A DNA stretch of 64,000 nt from Aureimonas frigidaquae (lineage in GTDB: Bacteria > Pseudomonadota > Alphaproteobacteria > Rhizobiales > Rhizobiaceae), in NCBI RefSeq assembly GCF_001463905.1, contig NZ_BBWR01000015.1, positions 1 through 64,000 on the forward strand, read 5' to 3'. The notes under the pieces were generated by a model that was given only the letters and a program-made list of their open reading frames with translations, ran no database searches and was not told where the DNA came from. Positions 25,753-34,950 of the stretch are shown in pieces (positions within the stretch are counted from its first letter, which is position 1; each line of letters opens with the position of its first letter). The position numbers and the translations under genes were made by a program.

Positions 25753-28683
25753 CTACGCATAGACGAAGAAATTTGAAGCCTTCATCGCAAGGCCCGCATC
25801 CACCTCCGCAAACTTCACGGCAGCCTGCGTCCCCGATCCGTCGGCGTCATAGTAAAGCGAACCTGACCTGCCGTCGTAGAGGATGCGGTCTGCTGCTCCG
25901 AGCTTTTCGCTCTGGAGATTGCAGAAGGCGCTCTCCGTCAACGTCCCCAGTGCGATCTTGTCGAAGACCGATTTGGACAGGCCGATCTGGTCGATAACGG
26001 TGCCGGGCGTCGTCACCGTCCACCACAGGACCTTCATGGTCGAGGCAGCGACACCGGGGTCGAAGTTGTAGATGCGGTCCACATTGTCGGCACCCAATGG
26101 CGTCGAAAAGAGGATCGTATCCTTGTCGATCTGCAGGAAGGATGTGAGGAAGTTCGTTGCCTGCTTCGGGGCGCTCAGGCTGGCATAGATCGCATCGGAC
26201 CCCCCGCCGCCATCCAGGATGTTGCCGCTTTCATTGCCAATGATCGTCTGCGCTATGGCGTTGCCGAAGATCCGGCCGCCCAGCGAGCCTTTCGCGAACT
26301 CCAGACGCTCCACGGAAACATCCGGCGCAAGCCTGTACTCGCTGCCGGTCAGGACCAGCGTATCGTATCCACCGTTCGCCGCTTCGACGATGACGTCCGA
26401 TGAGGCATAGACCCGGTAGAGGTCGTCGCCACCCATACCCGTCAGCCTGTCCCCGCCGCTGCCGCCGCCGTCGAGCGTGTCGTTTCCGGCGCCGCCATCG
26501 ATGCTTTGGCGGTAGGCATTGCCGGTCAGTGCCGCGCCGACTTTGGTGGTCGCGTCCGCAAGCGCCAGCCGCTCGATTTCCTGGTCGGCCTGAAGCCTAT
26601 AGCTGCCTGCGGTCAGAACCGTATCGTAGCCATTGTCGGCGGTTTCGAAGACGCGATCGCCTGCGCAATCCACGTAGTAGATATCGTCGCCGGCATAGCC
26701 GTAGGCCAGATCGTTGCCGCCGCGCCCATCCAGCGTGTCGGCCCCGGCACGACCGTGCAGCGTCTGGGCCTGGGCGTTGCCGGCCAGCCTTGCCGAGCCG
26801 CCTGTCCCGACCTGCCGCATTGTTTCGATGCTGACGCCGTCGGCAAGCGTATAGCTGCCATCGACGAGCAGCGTATCGCTGCCCTCGCCATCCACCTCCT
26901 GGATGACCTCGTTCATGCCGTAGACACGATACAGGTCGTCGCCGCGTCCGCCGCTCAACGTATCTGCGCCGCCACGCCCGTCCAGGATGTCGTTTCCGCG
27001 CATGCCGACAAGGTAGTTGGCGCCCGCGCTTCCCAGGAGCGTATCGGCACCGTCACCGCCGACCGCGTTCTCGATGCCCGCGACCGCAACGGCCGTGCCG
27101 GCGATCGTTCCGGTCCCGGCCGCCAGGTCGATGAGCGATGCGCCATGAACCGCCGACGCATCGATCCAGTCAACCCCGCCATCGGTGTCGCGAAGGACTG
27201 TGCGCGCCTTGTCGATGGCGGCCATCGTCGCGAATTCGTCGGTGTAGTGATACACATCGTTGGCGCCGTCGGCATGGCCATACGCCTTGAGGTTCAGGTG
27301 GGAAACCATACCACCCCAGCCCTCGTTCGCCGGATCGTCGAAGACAACCTCCCACGTGCCCAAGGTGGAAACACCGCGCAACGATTCCATTCGAAGCTTC
27401 GCCTCGATGCTGGATCGGCTCGTGCCGCTGAGCGAGGTGAAGTCCTGCACCTGGAATATCTGTCCATCCGGGCTGACCAGGGAGATGCGAACGGTCGCGG
27501 GCAGGGGGTGCGTGAAGGAAACGTCGATTTCCACATGTTCGATGAGCATGGCCTGATCGATCGAAACCGAATAACGCCCAAGCGTGCCACCACCGGTAAG
27601 AAGATCCACCTCGATCGACGTCTCGTTGGTCGATGTCCAGGCTTGCGATGAGGTGTACTTCCAGGCCTCCGCCATCCGCGTTGCGCCATACGCATCCACG
27701 AGGCCGTATCCGTAGTCCACGCTGAAATGCCGCCCGCCGCCGTTCCAGTCGGAGGCGTCGTTGATCTGCCATGCCCCGACTTCCGCGCCGATGGGCGCTG
27801 ACGCGCCGATGGCGCTTCCGGTATGCCGGCTCGTCAGGGACAGTATTTCCTGCACATCACGCCATCCAAGCCCGGGATTGGCGTTCAGCATCAAGGTGAC
27901 GACGCCGGTGACCATCGGCGTCGATGCCGAAGTTCCGTGGAAGTCCCGGATGACGCTGTACTGTCCACGCCCTTCCTCACCGCTGATATCGGTCGTCCAG
28001 ACCGTACCCTCTTTTCCGGAACCGGGAGCAACGACCAGAAGGCTGCTGCCGTAGTTCGAGAAATCACTGCGATAGCCGCTGCGGAGCGTCGATCCGACCG
28101 TAATCGTATGGCGGAAATTGCTGTATGCATCCGCCCCCGCATCCATATTCTCATTGCCGCCCGCCTGGACGATGGTGGTGCCAAGCCCATCCCGGCCCTC
28201 CGCAGAAGCATTGGCGTAGATTGCCGCCATCTCCGCATTTTTGAAATAGCGGCTGCCTTCCGGTGAGCCCCAGCTCTTGTTGACGACATCGAAGTTCGTC
28301 ATCTGCCGGAAGGCTTCCTTGTAGTAGCGTTCGGAAAGCGCGCTTTCATCATCCAGGAAGTTGACGCTCGTGATGCTCGCCTGGAAGGCGACCCCGACCG
28401 GATCGAGAAGTCCACCCTTGCCCGCGATGAGGCCGGCCACGGCCGTACCGTGATAGGCCATTCCCTGACCCGGCGTGAATCGGCCGGAATAGGTAACGCC
28501 TTTGATCGTCACCTCACGGCTCGGGTCGTAGTTGGGGGCGAGGGAGGAATGAGTGGTATCCACCCCCGTATCGTAGATGCCGACGTGGATGCCCTGTCCG
28601 CGATAATCGTCCCAGACGGTTTGCAGATCACCAAGCTGCTGCAAATGCCATTGTAGGCCATACAATAAACTGACCGGTTGCAT
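25753..28683 (-). CDS. Subtilisin-like (S8) protease with P-domain and RTX repeats
   Basis: 976-residue predicted extracellular serine protease. The S8 domain occupies residues ~20-320 with the triad Asp38 (IYDTGVD), His78 (YHGTAVAG), Ser252 (HGTSASTPMV) and oxyanion Asn177 (QAGGNEN). A proprotein convertase P-domain follows at ~345-460 (LIEHVEIDVSFTHPLPATVR, GTWEVVFDDPANEGWGG). From ~480 there is a WIDASAVHGASLIDL entry segment, nonapeptides and three composite RTX repeats, then the C-terminal module shared with RTX 1-3. No signal peptide and no I9 propeptide precede the catalytic domain, consistent with type I secretion via the C-terminus. ATG 28683 is preferred (AGG 8 bases upstream) over TTG 28689. 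No HlyB/HlyD/TolC genes in the window. Confidence 0.92.
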   Translation of the reverse strand: MQPVSLLYGLQWHLQQLGDLQTVWDDYRGQGIHVGIYDTGVDTTHSSLAPNYDPSREVTIKGVTYSGRFTPGQGMAYHGTAVAGLIAGKGGLLDPVGVAFQASITSVNFLDDESALSERYYKEAFRQMTNFDVVNKSWGSPEGSRYFKNAEMAAIYANASAEGRDGLGTTIVQAGGNENMDAGADAYSNFRHTITVGSTLRSGYRSDFSNYGSSLLVVAPGSGKEGTVWTTDISGEEGRGQYSVIRDFHGTSASTPMVTGVVTLMLNANPGLGWRDVQEILSLTSRHTGSAIGASAPIGAEVGAWQINDASDWNGGGRHFSVDYGYGLVDAYGATRMAEAWKYTSSQAWTSTNETSIEVDLLTGGGTLGRYSVSIDQAMLIEHVEIDVSFTHPLPATVRISLVSPDGQIFQVQDFTSLSGTSRSSIEAKLRMESLRGVSTLGTWEVVFDDPANEGWGGMVSHLNLKAYGHADGANDVYHYTDEFATMAAIDKARTVLRDTDGGVDWIDASAVHGASLIDLAAGTGTIAGTAVAVAGIENAVGGDGADTLLGSAGANYLVGMRGNDILDGRGGADTLSGGRGDDLYRVYGMNEVIQEVDGEGSDTLLVDGSYTLADGVSIETMRQVGTGGSARLAGNAQAQTLHGRAGADTLDGRGGNDLAYGYAGDDIYYVDCAGDRVFETADNGYDTVLTAGSYRLQADQEIERLALADATTKVGAALTGNAYRQSIDGGAGNDTLDGGGSGGDRLTGMGGDDLYRVYASSDVIVEAANGGYDTLVLTGSEYRLAPDVSVERLEFAKGSLGGRIFGNAIAQTIIGNESGNILDGGGGSDAIYASLSAPKQATNFLTSFLQIDKDTILFSTPLGADNVDRIYNFDPGVAASTMKVLWWTVTTPGTVIDQIGLSKSVFDKIALGTLTESAFCNLQSEKLGAADRILYDGRSGSLYYDADGSGTQAAVKFAEVDAGLAMKASNFFVYA

Positions 28684-28934
28684 GTACAAAACCTACGTTA
28701 ATCAAAAATCGTTGCGCCTCAATCGCCTGATATTATGCCTCCCCAAACGTCTGTAAATAAACCGCGCATTGTAAAGGAGAGCGTATCCATTCTTCCTCGT
28801 TGCGGAACGGATCGATATCTCTGACTGACCCATGGATATACAATCTATGGTTATCCGGCAGCCCGCCGGCCTCGTGCGCTGGGAGCCGGGAGCGCATGAT
28901 GGACAACAGGTATTCTTCGCTGGTGCCGATGCGG

Positions 28935-29957
28935 TCAGGTGCTGGTGAACGGCTCAAGCATGTTGGGTGCCGTGGACCGGTGGGCAAGGTCGCCGCGGTG
29001 GCGCTGCAGCCAGTCGCGGGCGGCCTGCCGGCCGCTTTCGGCGAGGGCGGTGAGTTCCGACCACCGCGTATCGAGCTTGGCGACGCCGGATGGTGCGGCG
29101 TCTTGCGGGCTGGCTGCGATCATATGCACGCGCAGCCGTGCGATCCGTGAAAGCTGCGGATTGGCGTGGCCGCCGCCGCCGTTCAGAAGCTTCTGGATTT
29201 CCGCCAATGTTCGCAGGTCGCGCATCAGGCTGGAATTGAAGGTGATCTCCGTCACGCGGGAGACGATGTCGTCCACGCTGCGTGGCGTTTGCGCTCGATG
29301 GAAGGGGGTCACCTGCACGATGAGGATGTCGTCGGCCAGATCCTGCGCGAAAAGGGGTGTCAGGGTCGGATTGCCCATGTAGCCGCCATCCCAGTAATCC
29401 ACGCCATCGATGGTGACGGCGCGGAACAGATTGGGCAGGCATGCCGAGGCGAGCAGCGCATCGAGCGTCAGTTCCGCACCGGTGAAGACCCGGGCCGACC
29501 CGTCGTCGACCCGCGTGGCGGACACGAATGTCGGCACGACGGCCCGGCTTTGCAGAAGATCGAAATCGATCAGCCGCTCCAACACGGCGCGCAAAGGGTT
29601 CTCTGCCGGCATGGCCGTGTCATAGGGAGAGATCATCTGCCCCATTGCCCGCAGCCGCTCGAGCATGGAGTGCACCATGTGGCGTGGCATCGGCAGGAAG
29701 GGCAGGGAATGCTCCACCGCCCCGAGCGGCGACTGTTCCGAGACCAGCCGCCAGAGATCGTGCAGCCGGGTACGCGCACCGTCCGGCCCGCCTTGCGCAA
29801 GGCCGGTGACGAGGCAGGCGGCATTGAGCGCACCTGCGCTCGTGCCGCTGACGGCCGAAATGTCGAACCCGCCTTCCTCCAGAAGGACGTCGAGGACGCC
29901 CCAGGTAAATGCGCCGTGGGCCCCGCCGCCCTGCAGCGCAAGGGAGATCCGGTTCAT
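28935..29957 (-). CDS. Patatin-like phospholipase (RssA family)
   Basis: Predicted Ser-Asp dyad lipid acyl hydrolase. Oxyanion loop LQGGGAHGAF at residues ~8-17, nucleophile elbow SGTSAGALNA (Ser ~42) and the Asp in DYWDGGYMGNP (~residue 198, DGG/A motif) are all intact. 340 residues, the usual size for RssA-like proteins with an added C-terminal DUF3734-type region. ATG at 29957-29955. Downstream, 28690-28934 has no convincing gene. The substrate lipid is unknown; its position beside the RTX island may be coincidental. Confidence 0.9.
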   Translation of the reverse strand: MNRISLALQGGGAHGAFTWGVLDVLLEEGGFDISAVSGTSAGALNAACLVTGLAQGGPDGARTRLHDLWRLVSEQSPLGAVEHSLPFLPMPRHMVHSMLERLRAMGQMISPYDTAMPAENPLRAVLERLIDFDLLQSRAVVPTFVSATRVDDGSARVFTGAELTLDALLASACLPNLFRAVTIDGVDYWDGGYMGNPTLTPLFAQDLADDILIVQVTPFHRAQTPRSVDDIVSRVTEITFNSSLMRDLRTLAEIQKLLNGGGGHANPQLSRIARLRVHMIAASPQDAAPSGVAKLDTRWSELTALAESGRQAARDWLQRHRGDLAHRSTAPNMLEPFTST

Positions 29958-30010
29958 GCGCGTTCCGCCGTGTCGCCGTGGTGCAGAGGGCAGTCTGGAC
30001 GATCGCGCCC

Positions 30011-32098
30011 TCAGCGCCCCTCACGGTACCATGTCGAGGATAGGGCGAGAAGCAGCACGGCGAAGCCGAGGAAGCCGGCGAAGAGCGGCGTGCGGTCCAC
30101 GCCGCGCAGGGCCGTCTCGTCGGTCGTGCGCAGGCCGATCCAGTCGCGGCCGTTCCCATCGGCACGGCCGGAGATGGGGACGATCCGCGGTACGCTCACG
30201 CTCGCGCTCGCTCCACCATCGGCGACGCGCCGCACGCTGCCGCGTGTCGCATCGGCAAGGCCCTGCAGCTTCTGTGGGGTGGAGATGGCCTCCCGGAACT
30301 CGCGCGGATTGGCCGGGCCGACATTGACCAGCGTGCGCAGATCGCCGTTGGCCACCTGGTAAAGGCCGAGCTCGCTGACCGGCATATCGGCCCGCCAGAC
30401 GCCGTCCGATACTTCTGCGAGCGGCACGGTCACGGCTTGCCCATTCGGGGTAATGACCGTGGCCGGGCCGGGCGCATCGCCTATCGTGTTGCGGGTGATC
30501 GTCAGGCTGGCGCCGCTGGCGACTGCTTCCAGCGATTCCTCTTCCAGCTCCGGTTCCTTCATCAGCCAGTGGGCAAGCCGCCGGAACAGCGGCACATGCG
30601 GCCCGCCGCCTTCGAAGCCGCGGGACCAGAGCCAGCCCTGGTCCGACAGGAGCAGGGCCACGCGGCCCTCTCCCACGCGGTCGAGGACGAGGAGCGGCTT
30701 GCCGCCCGGCCCGTTCATGATCGTCTCGCCCGACGGGTCGGACACGTCGACCGTCCGGAACCAGGGGCTCCAGTCCGGCGGTGAGACCTCCGACCCCGGC
30801 AGATCCCGTGTCACCGGGTGCTTGCGGCCGAGCTCCGACAGGACGGGGCGGAAGGCGCGATCGTCGATCGAACCGGCCGGCAAGGCAGGCAGAACGCTGG
30901 CCAGCGGCGAGTTGGCGATGGAATCGAGCCCCGCATATTCCGGCCCCGAGGCGATCAGCATGGCGCCGCCATTGCGGACATATTGCGCGATGTAATCGTA
31001 GTAGAGTGTCGGCAGAACGCCGCGCCGCTGGTAGCGATCGAAGATGATGAGGTCGAAATCGTCGATCTTTTCCACGAAGAGCTCGCGCGTCGGGAAGGCG
31101 ATCAGCGACAATTCGTCGATCGGCGTTCCGTCCTGCTTTTCCGGCGGGCGCAGGATGGTGAAGTGCACCAGGTCCACCGCCGCATCGGACTTGAGAAGGT
31201 TGCGCCATGTCCGCTCACCGGCATGCGGCTCGCCCGAGACGAGCAGCACGCGCAGGTTTTCGCGGATGCCGTCCACCATGGCGATGGCCCGGTTGTTGAC
31301 GCGGGTGATCTCGCCCTCCGCATCGGCCGCCACAAGCTCCAATATGTTGCTTCCGGCCCGTGGGAGCTGGAAGCTGACCACCGCGTCACGGCCGGGCATG
31401 GCGTTCTGGCGGCCGATCAGATCGCCGTTCAGATAGACCCGCACATCGACGGGGGCGCCGTCGCCCGTCTGCCCTTCCTCGATGACGCGGAAACTGAGCT
31501 GCTGCGGTTGCTCGACCAGGCCGAAGCGTGGCGCCGAGACCACCTCGATGCGGCGGTCGAACTCGTCCGGCCGGCCGGTGATGAGCCCATGAAGCGGGGC
31601 ATCGAAGCCGAGCGCGGCTGCGTTGTCGGGTATGTCGTGGACCTGTCCATCCGTCACCATGATCGCCCCGGCGACGCGCCCCGGCGGGACATCCGCAAGG
31701 CTTGAGCCGAGCGCCGAGAAGAGCGCCGTCGTCGCGTCGGAATTCCCCTCGGCCGGACGGTCCGCTTCCACCACGCGCACATCGAATTGCGGGTAATTGG
31801 AAAGGCTCGCGCGTAAGCCGGCCACCGTGGCGTCGGTCTGAGCGTTGCGGTTTTCGATCGACTGGCTCTGGCTGCGATCGACCACGAGCGAGACGACGCT
31901 TTGCAAGGGATCACGCTGTTCGCGCAGGACGACCGGATTGGCAAGCGCCAAAAGGAGCGCCGCCAGGGCCACGACGCGCAGCACTGCGCCGCGCGTGCGC
32001 CCGATCAGGAGCAGGGCGGCGATGATGGCCGCCGGCGCCGCCAGAATTGCGATCACCGTCCAGGAGAAGAAGGGAGCGAACTGCAACGACCAGCTCAT
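30011..32098 (-). CDS. Membrane protein with glutamine amidotransferase-like fold, MoxR operon
   Basis: 695-residue envelope protein, last gene of the MoxR operon. Two N-terminal helices (FFSWTVIAILAAPAAIIAAL and AVLRVVALAALLLALANP), then a von Willebrand A-like segment (VVSLVVDRSQSQS; VAGAIMVTDGQVHD) and a class I amidotransferase-like fold (NLRVLLVSGEPHAGERTW; YVRNGGAMLIASGPEYAG), ending in a helix (FAGFLGFAVLLLALSST). No catalytic Cys is visible in the fold. Start overlaps the stop of the DUF4159 gene by four bases (ATGA). Such proteins accompany MoxR-type chaperone ATPases in envelope stress or protein maturation systems; no precise function is known to me. Confidence 0.8.
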   Translation of the reverse strand: MSWSLQFAPFFSWTVIAILAAPAAIIAALLLIGRTRGAVLRVVALAALLLALANPVVLREQRDPLQSVVSLVVDRSQSQSIENRNAQTDATVAGLRASLSNYPQFDVRVVEADRPAEGNSDATTALFSALGSSLADVPPGRVAGAIMVTDGQVHDIPDNAAALGFDAPLHGLITGRPDEFDRRIEVVSAPRFGLVEQPQQLSFRVIEEGQTGDGAPVDVRVYLNGDLIGRQNAMPGRDAVVSFQLPRAGSNILELVAADAEGEITRVNNRAIAMVDGIRENLRVLLVSGEPHAGERTWRNLLKSDAAVDLVHFTILRPPEKQDGTPIDELSLIAFPTRELFVEKIDDFDLIIFDRYQRRGVLPTLYYDYIAQYVRNGGAMLIASGPEYAGLDSIANSPLASVLPALPAGSIDDRAFRPVLSELGRKHPVTRDLPGSEVSPPDWSPWFRTVDVSDPSGETIMNGPGGKPLLVLDRVGEGRVALLLSDQGWLWSRGFEGGGPHVPLFRRLAHWLMKEPELEEESLEAVASGASLTITRNTIGDAPGPATVITPNGQAVTVPLAEVSDGVWRADMPVSELGLYQVANGDLRTLVNVGPANPREFREAISTPQKLQGLADATRGSVRRVADGGASASVSVPRIVPISGRADGNGRDWIGLRTTDETALRGVDRTPLFAGFLGFAVLLLALSSTWYREGR

Positions 32099-34950
32099 TG
32101 GCCAAGCCTTTCCAGGAGGGCCGGAACATGGACCTGATCGGCCTTGTAGTTGCCGGTCAGCACATACATGACGATGTTGACCCCCGCCCTGTAGGCATAT
32201 TCGCGCTGGGCCGGATCGGCCGAATCCGTCGGGTAGACGAAGAGGCCGCTGTCATCCACCGCCCATGCGCTGGCGAAGTCGTTCGAGGTGATCATGATGG
32301 AGGAAACCCCGTCGCCTGCGCTGGCCGGCCGCGCATCGGCATCGGCCGAGCGTGCCGTGGCCTCGACCCAGAGGTCGGAATTGCCGTAGCGCCCGGGGAA
32401 TGAGTCCATGATGTAAAAGGACTTGGTCAGGACATGCCCGGCCGGCACGGGTTCCAGCGGCGGAATGTCGAGATCGCCTAGAATATCGCGCAGGCGGCGC
32501 TGGCCGTCGGAGACGGTGCCGCTGCCGAAGGCTTGCGCGGACGGGTCGTCCACATCGAAGAGCACCGTCCCGCCCTGCTTCATATAAGCATCGACGCGGC
32601 TGATGGCGGCCGGGTCCGGCATGGGCGCCGCGGCCGAGACGGGCCAGTAGAGGATGGGATAGAAGGAGAGTTCATCCGCCCCGATGTCCACCGCAACGGG
32701 CTCGCCGGGTTCCAGCGCAGTCTTGGCCGCGATGAAGTGGGACAGGCCCGACAGGCCCTGACGCGAGATTTCGTCCTGCGCGGCATCGCCCGTGCGCACA
32801 TAGGCAAGATGGGTCGTCCGGGTGGCGGCAATGGCGGAGGCGGCATCATAGTTTTCGAGCCCCGCCAGCGCCGGGTCGCTCGCCGGCTGGGCCAGGCCCG
32901 CCGAGGGCAAGGCCAGGATGACCGCCGCCAGGATAAGGACGGGAAGCGGCGCTGCGCGCCGCAGGCGCGCCGGATCGAAAAGTCGCCGCAGGCCGCCCTG
33001 CAGCCAGATCAGCGCCAGGGCGTCGAGGGCGAAGAGCACCAGCGCCGCCGCGAAGAGCCAGGGCGTCAGGTCGCGGCTGTCCGTGCCGGCATAGGCCCGG
33101 CTTTCGACGGGCCCGGCGGCGGAGAAGCCGCCGATGGGCGAAAGGACGGCGTCGGCGGGTAGAAGGTTCAATGCCACGAAGCCGGCCTCCGACCCGTAGA
33201 GACCCGGCGGATGTGCGCGCGTGATGGCGGGATCGGCTCCGTCCACGCGCAGGAGCAGGCGCATTTCCGTGTCGGGTGTGGTCAAAACGCCGTCGGCATC
33301 CAGCATGAGATAGGGCGGATAGGCAAGCTCGGCCGCACCGGCCAGGCCCGTGGAAGCGCCTGCACCGGACCGGGATGTCATCACGATCCGGCGGAGCATA
33401 TCGACGAAGGCGCCGGAAATCGGCAGGTTGGACCAGGTCGCCTCTGCCGTCGTGTGGAAGAGCACGATCCGCCCGGCGCCACGGTTGGCTGCCGTGACGA
33501 TGGGCGTACCGTCGGCGAGGCTCGCCCAGGTATGGTCCGTCAGATCGACGGTCGGATCGGCCAGGATCTGCCGCGTGACCGTGACGTCGTCGGGCAGGGT
33601 GATGCCGGCAAACGGCCCGTCCGGCGGCATGGCGGCGAGGCGCTGGGGCTCTGACCAGGACAGGGCGCCGCCGAGCTGGCGTTCGCCGCCGCGCAGGCGG
33701 ACGGGCAGGAGCTCCTCGTCCGCCGCGGCTGCGGCAAGGCGCGGGCCGGCGAAGCGCAGGAGCGTGCCGCCGCCCTCCACGAAACCGGTCAGTGCCTCCT
33801 GCGCGGGGCGTGGCAGGGCGCCGATATCGGCCAGGACGATGATGGAGGGTCGCGCCCGCACCATGGCCGGCACGGCGGTTGCCAGATCGGCGCTCTCGGC
33901 GGGGATCAGCTCGGCAAAGGGCTGCAGCGCGCGGGTGATGTAATAGAGCGGCGACAGGAGCGGTTGCGCCAGATCGAGCGGCTCGCCCGAAATCAGCCCG
34001 ACCCTTCGGCGCTGGGCGCTCTCGTCCAGAAGGCGCACGCCCGCCGCATCGCCCTGGCCGGCAATGTCGATCCGGGCCACATCGTTGCGCAGCTCGACCG
34101 GAATGTCGAAACGGGCCTCTGCCCGATCCGCGCCGGCGCCGAAGGTAAGCTCCGCGCGCCCCACCTCACGCGACTGGCGGTCCAGAGCGCGCAGGCTGTC
34201 GACCGCCGGGGCAAGACCGCCCGGGCGGATCGCCGTCACCGTCAGGGCTTCGCTGGTGTTGTCCGCGGCGACCAGGCCGCGCAGCGGCGCAATGTCGGCG
34301 GCGTAGTCCAGGAGCTGACCCGGCGCCAGCGCCGACAAGATCTCTGCGGCCGCGGCGCGGTCGGGGCTCTCCAGCCCGTCGGACAGAATGGCGAGGGTGA
34401 TGCCAGCCTGGCCCGACAGGGCTGAGGCCAGGCGGCGGGCCGCCGCTTCGCGGTCGGCGGGAACGGGGCGGGGGCTTGCGGCGCGCAGCTTTTCCAGCGC
34501 GGTCGCGGCGTCGATGGGGGTGGCGTCGTCGGCCGCGCCCTCGGCCGTCAGGACCAGGGAAACCGGCCGCCCGGCGCCCTGCGCTTCCTCGATCAGCGCG
34601 ATGGCCGTATCGCGGATGGTCTCGAAGTCGCGGGCGCTGGCCCAGCCATTGTCGATCATCAGCGCGACCGGCCCCGTCCCGGACAGGACGTCCTGGCGGG
34701 GATTGAGGACGGGGGCCGCCAAAGCCAGGATGACCAGCCCGGCCAGGAGAAGGCGCAGCAGGGTGAGCCACCAGGGGCTGCGTGCCGGCGTTTCCTGCGG
34801 CTTCAACACCTGTTGCAGGATCCGATAGGGCGGGAAGGCCTCCGTATCCGGCCGCGGCGGCGTCAGGCGCAGGAGCCACCAGATGATGGGCAGCGACACG
34901 AGCCCGAACAGGACGAGCGGCGCGCCGAAGGAGAGTGCGAGGCCCCCCAT
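32095..34950 (-). CDS. BatA-like and DUF4159 membrane protein
   Basis: 951-residue inner-membrane protein. The N-terminus has two helices (LVLFGLVSLPIIWWLLRL, LLRLLLAGLVILALAAPVL), the BatA/aerotolerance N-terminal domain; then a vWA-like region (PVALMIDNGWASA), a helix pair around residues 640-720 (DLTPWLFAAALVLFALDAL; PLPVLILAAVILALPSAGLA), and a C-terminal DUF4159 domain (THLAYVRTGDAAQDEISRQG; ELSFYPILYWPVSA; DVDDPSAQAFGSG). The start at 34950-34948 is set by the TGATG junction with the DUF58 gene; a longer frame exists but crosses into that gene. Probably works with MoxR and DUF58 partners at the membrane. Confidence 0.87.
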   Translation of the reverse strand: MGGLALSFGAPLVLFGLVSLPIIWWLLRLTPPRPDTEAFPPYRILQQVLKPQETPARSPWWLTLLRLLLAGLVILALAAPVLNPRQDVLSGTGPVALMIDNGWASARDFETIRDTAIALIEEAQGAGRPVSLVLTAEGAADDATPIDAATALEKLRAASPRPVPADREAAARRLASALSGQAGITLAILSDGLESPDRAAAAEILSALAPGQLLDYAADIAPLRGLVAADNTSEALTVTAIRPGGLAPAVDSLRALDRQSREVGRAELTFGAGADRAEARFDIPVELRNDVARIDIAGQGDAAGVRLLDESAQRRRVGLISGEPLDLAQPLLSPLYYITRALQPFAELIPAESADLATAVPAMVRARPSIIVLADIGALPRPAQEALTGFVEGGGTLLRFAGPRLAAAAADEELLPVRLRGGERQLGGALSWSEPQRLAAMPPDGPFAGITLPDDVTVTRQILADPTVDLTDHTWASLADGTPIVTAANRGAGRIVLFHTTAEATWSNLPISGAFVDMLRRIVMTSRSGAGASTGLAGAAELAYPPYLMLDADGVLTTPDTEMRLLLRVDGADPAITRAHPPGLYGSEAGFVALNLLPADAVLSPIGGFSAAGPVESRAYAGTDSRDLTPWLFAAALVLFALDALALIWLQGGLRRLFDPARLRRAAPLPVLILAAVILALPSAGLAQPASDPALAGLENYDAASAIAATRTTHLAYVRTGDAAQDEISRQGLSGLSHFIAAKTALEPGEPVAVDIGADELSFYPILYWPVSAAAPMPDPAAISRVDAYMKQGGTVLFDVDDPSAQAFGSGTVSDGQRRLRDILGDLDIPPLEPVPAGHVLTKSFYIMDSFPGRYGNSDLWVEATARSADADARPASAGDGVSSIMITSNDFASAWAVDDSGLFVYPTDSADPAQREYAYRAGVNIVMYVLTGNYKADQVHVPALLERLGQ

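Noticed and set aside
20731-28683. CRISPR array suggested by many short repeats
   Set aside because: The repeats are in-frame RTX nonapeptide codons, not identical direct repeats with unique spacers.
28733-28897. Possible 54-residue gene on the minus strand between the patatin and subtilase genes (MRSRLPAHEAGGLPDNHRLY...)
   Set aside because: Reasonable amino acid composition, but no ribosome-binding site and no recognised family; a chance frame is equally likely.
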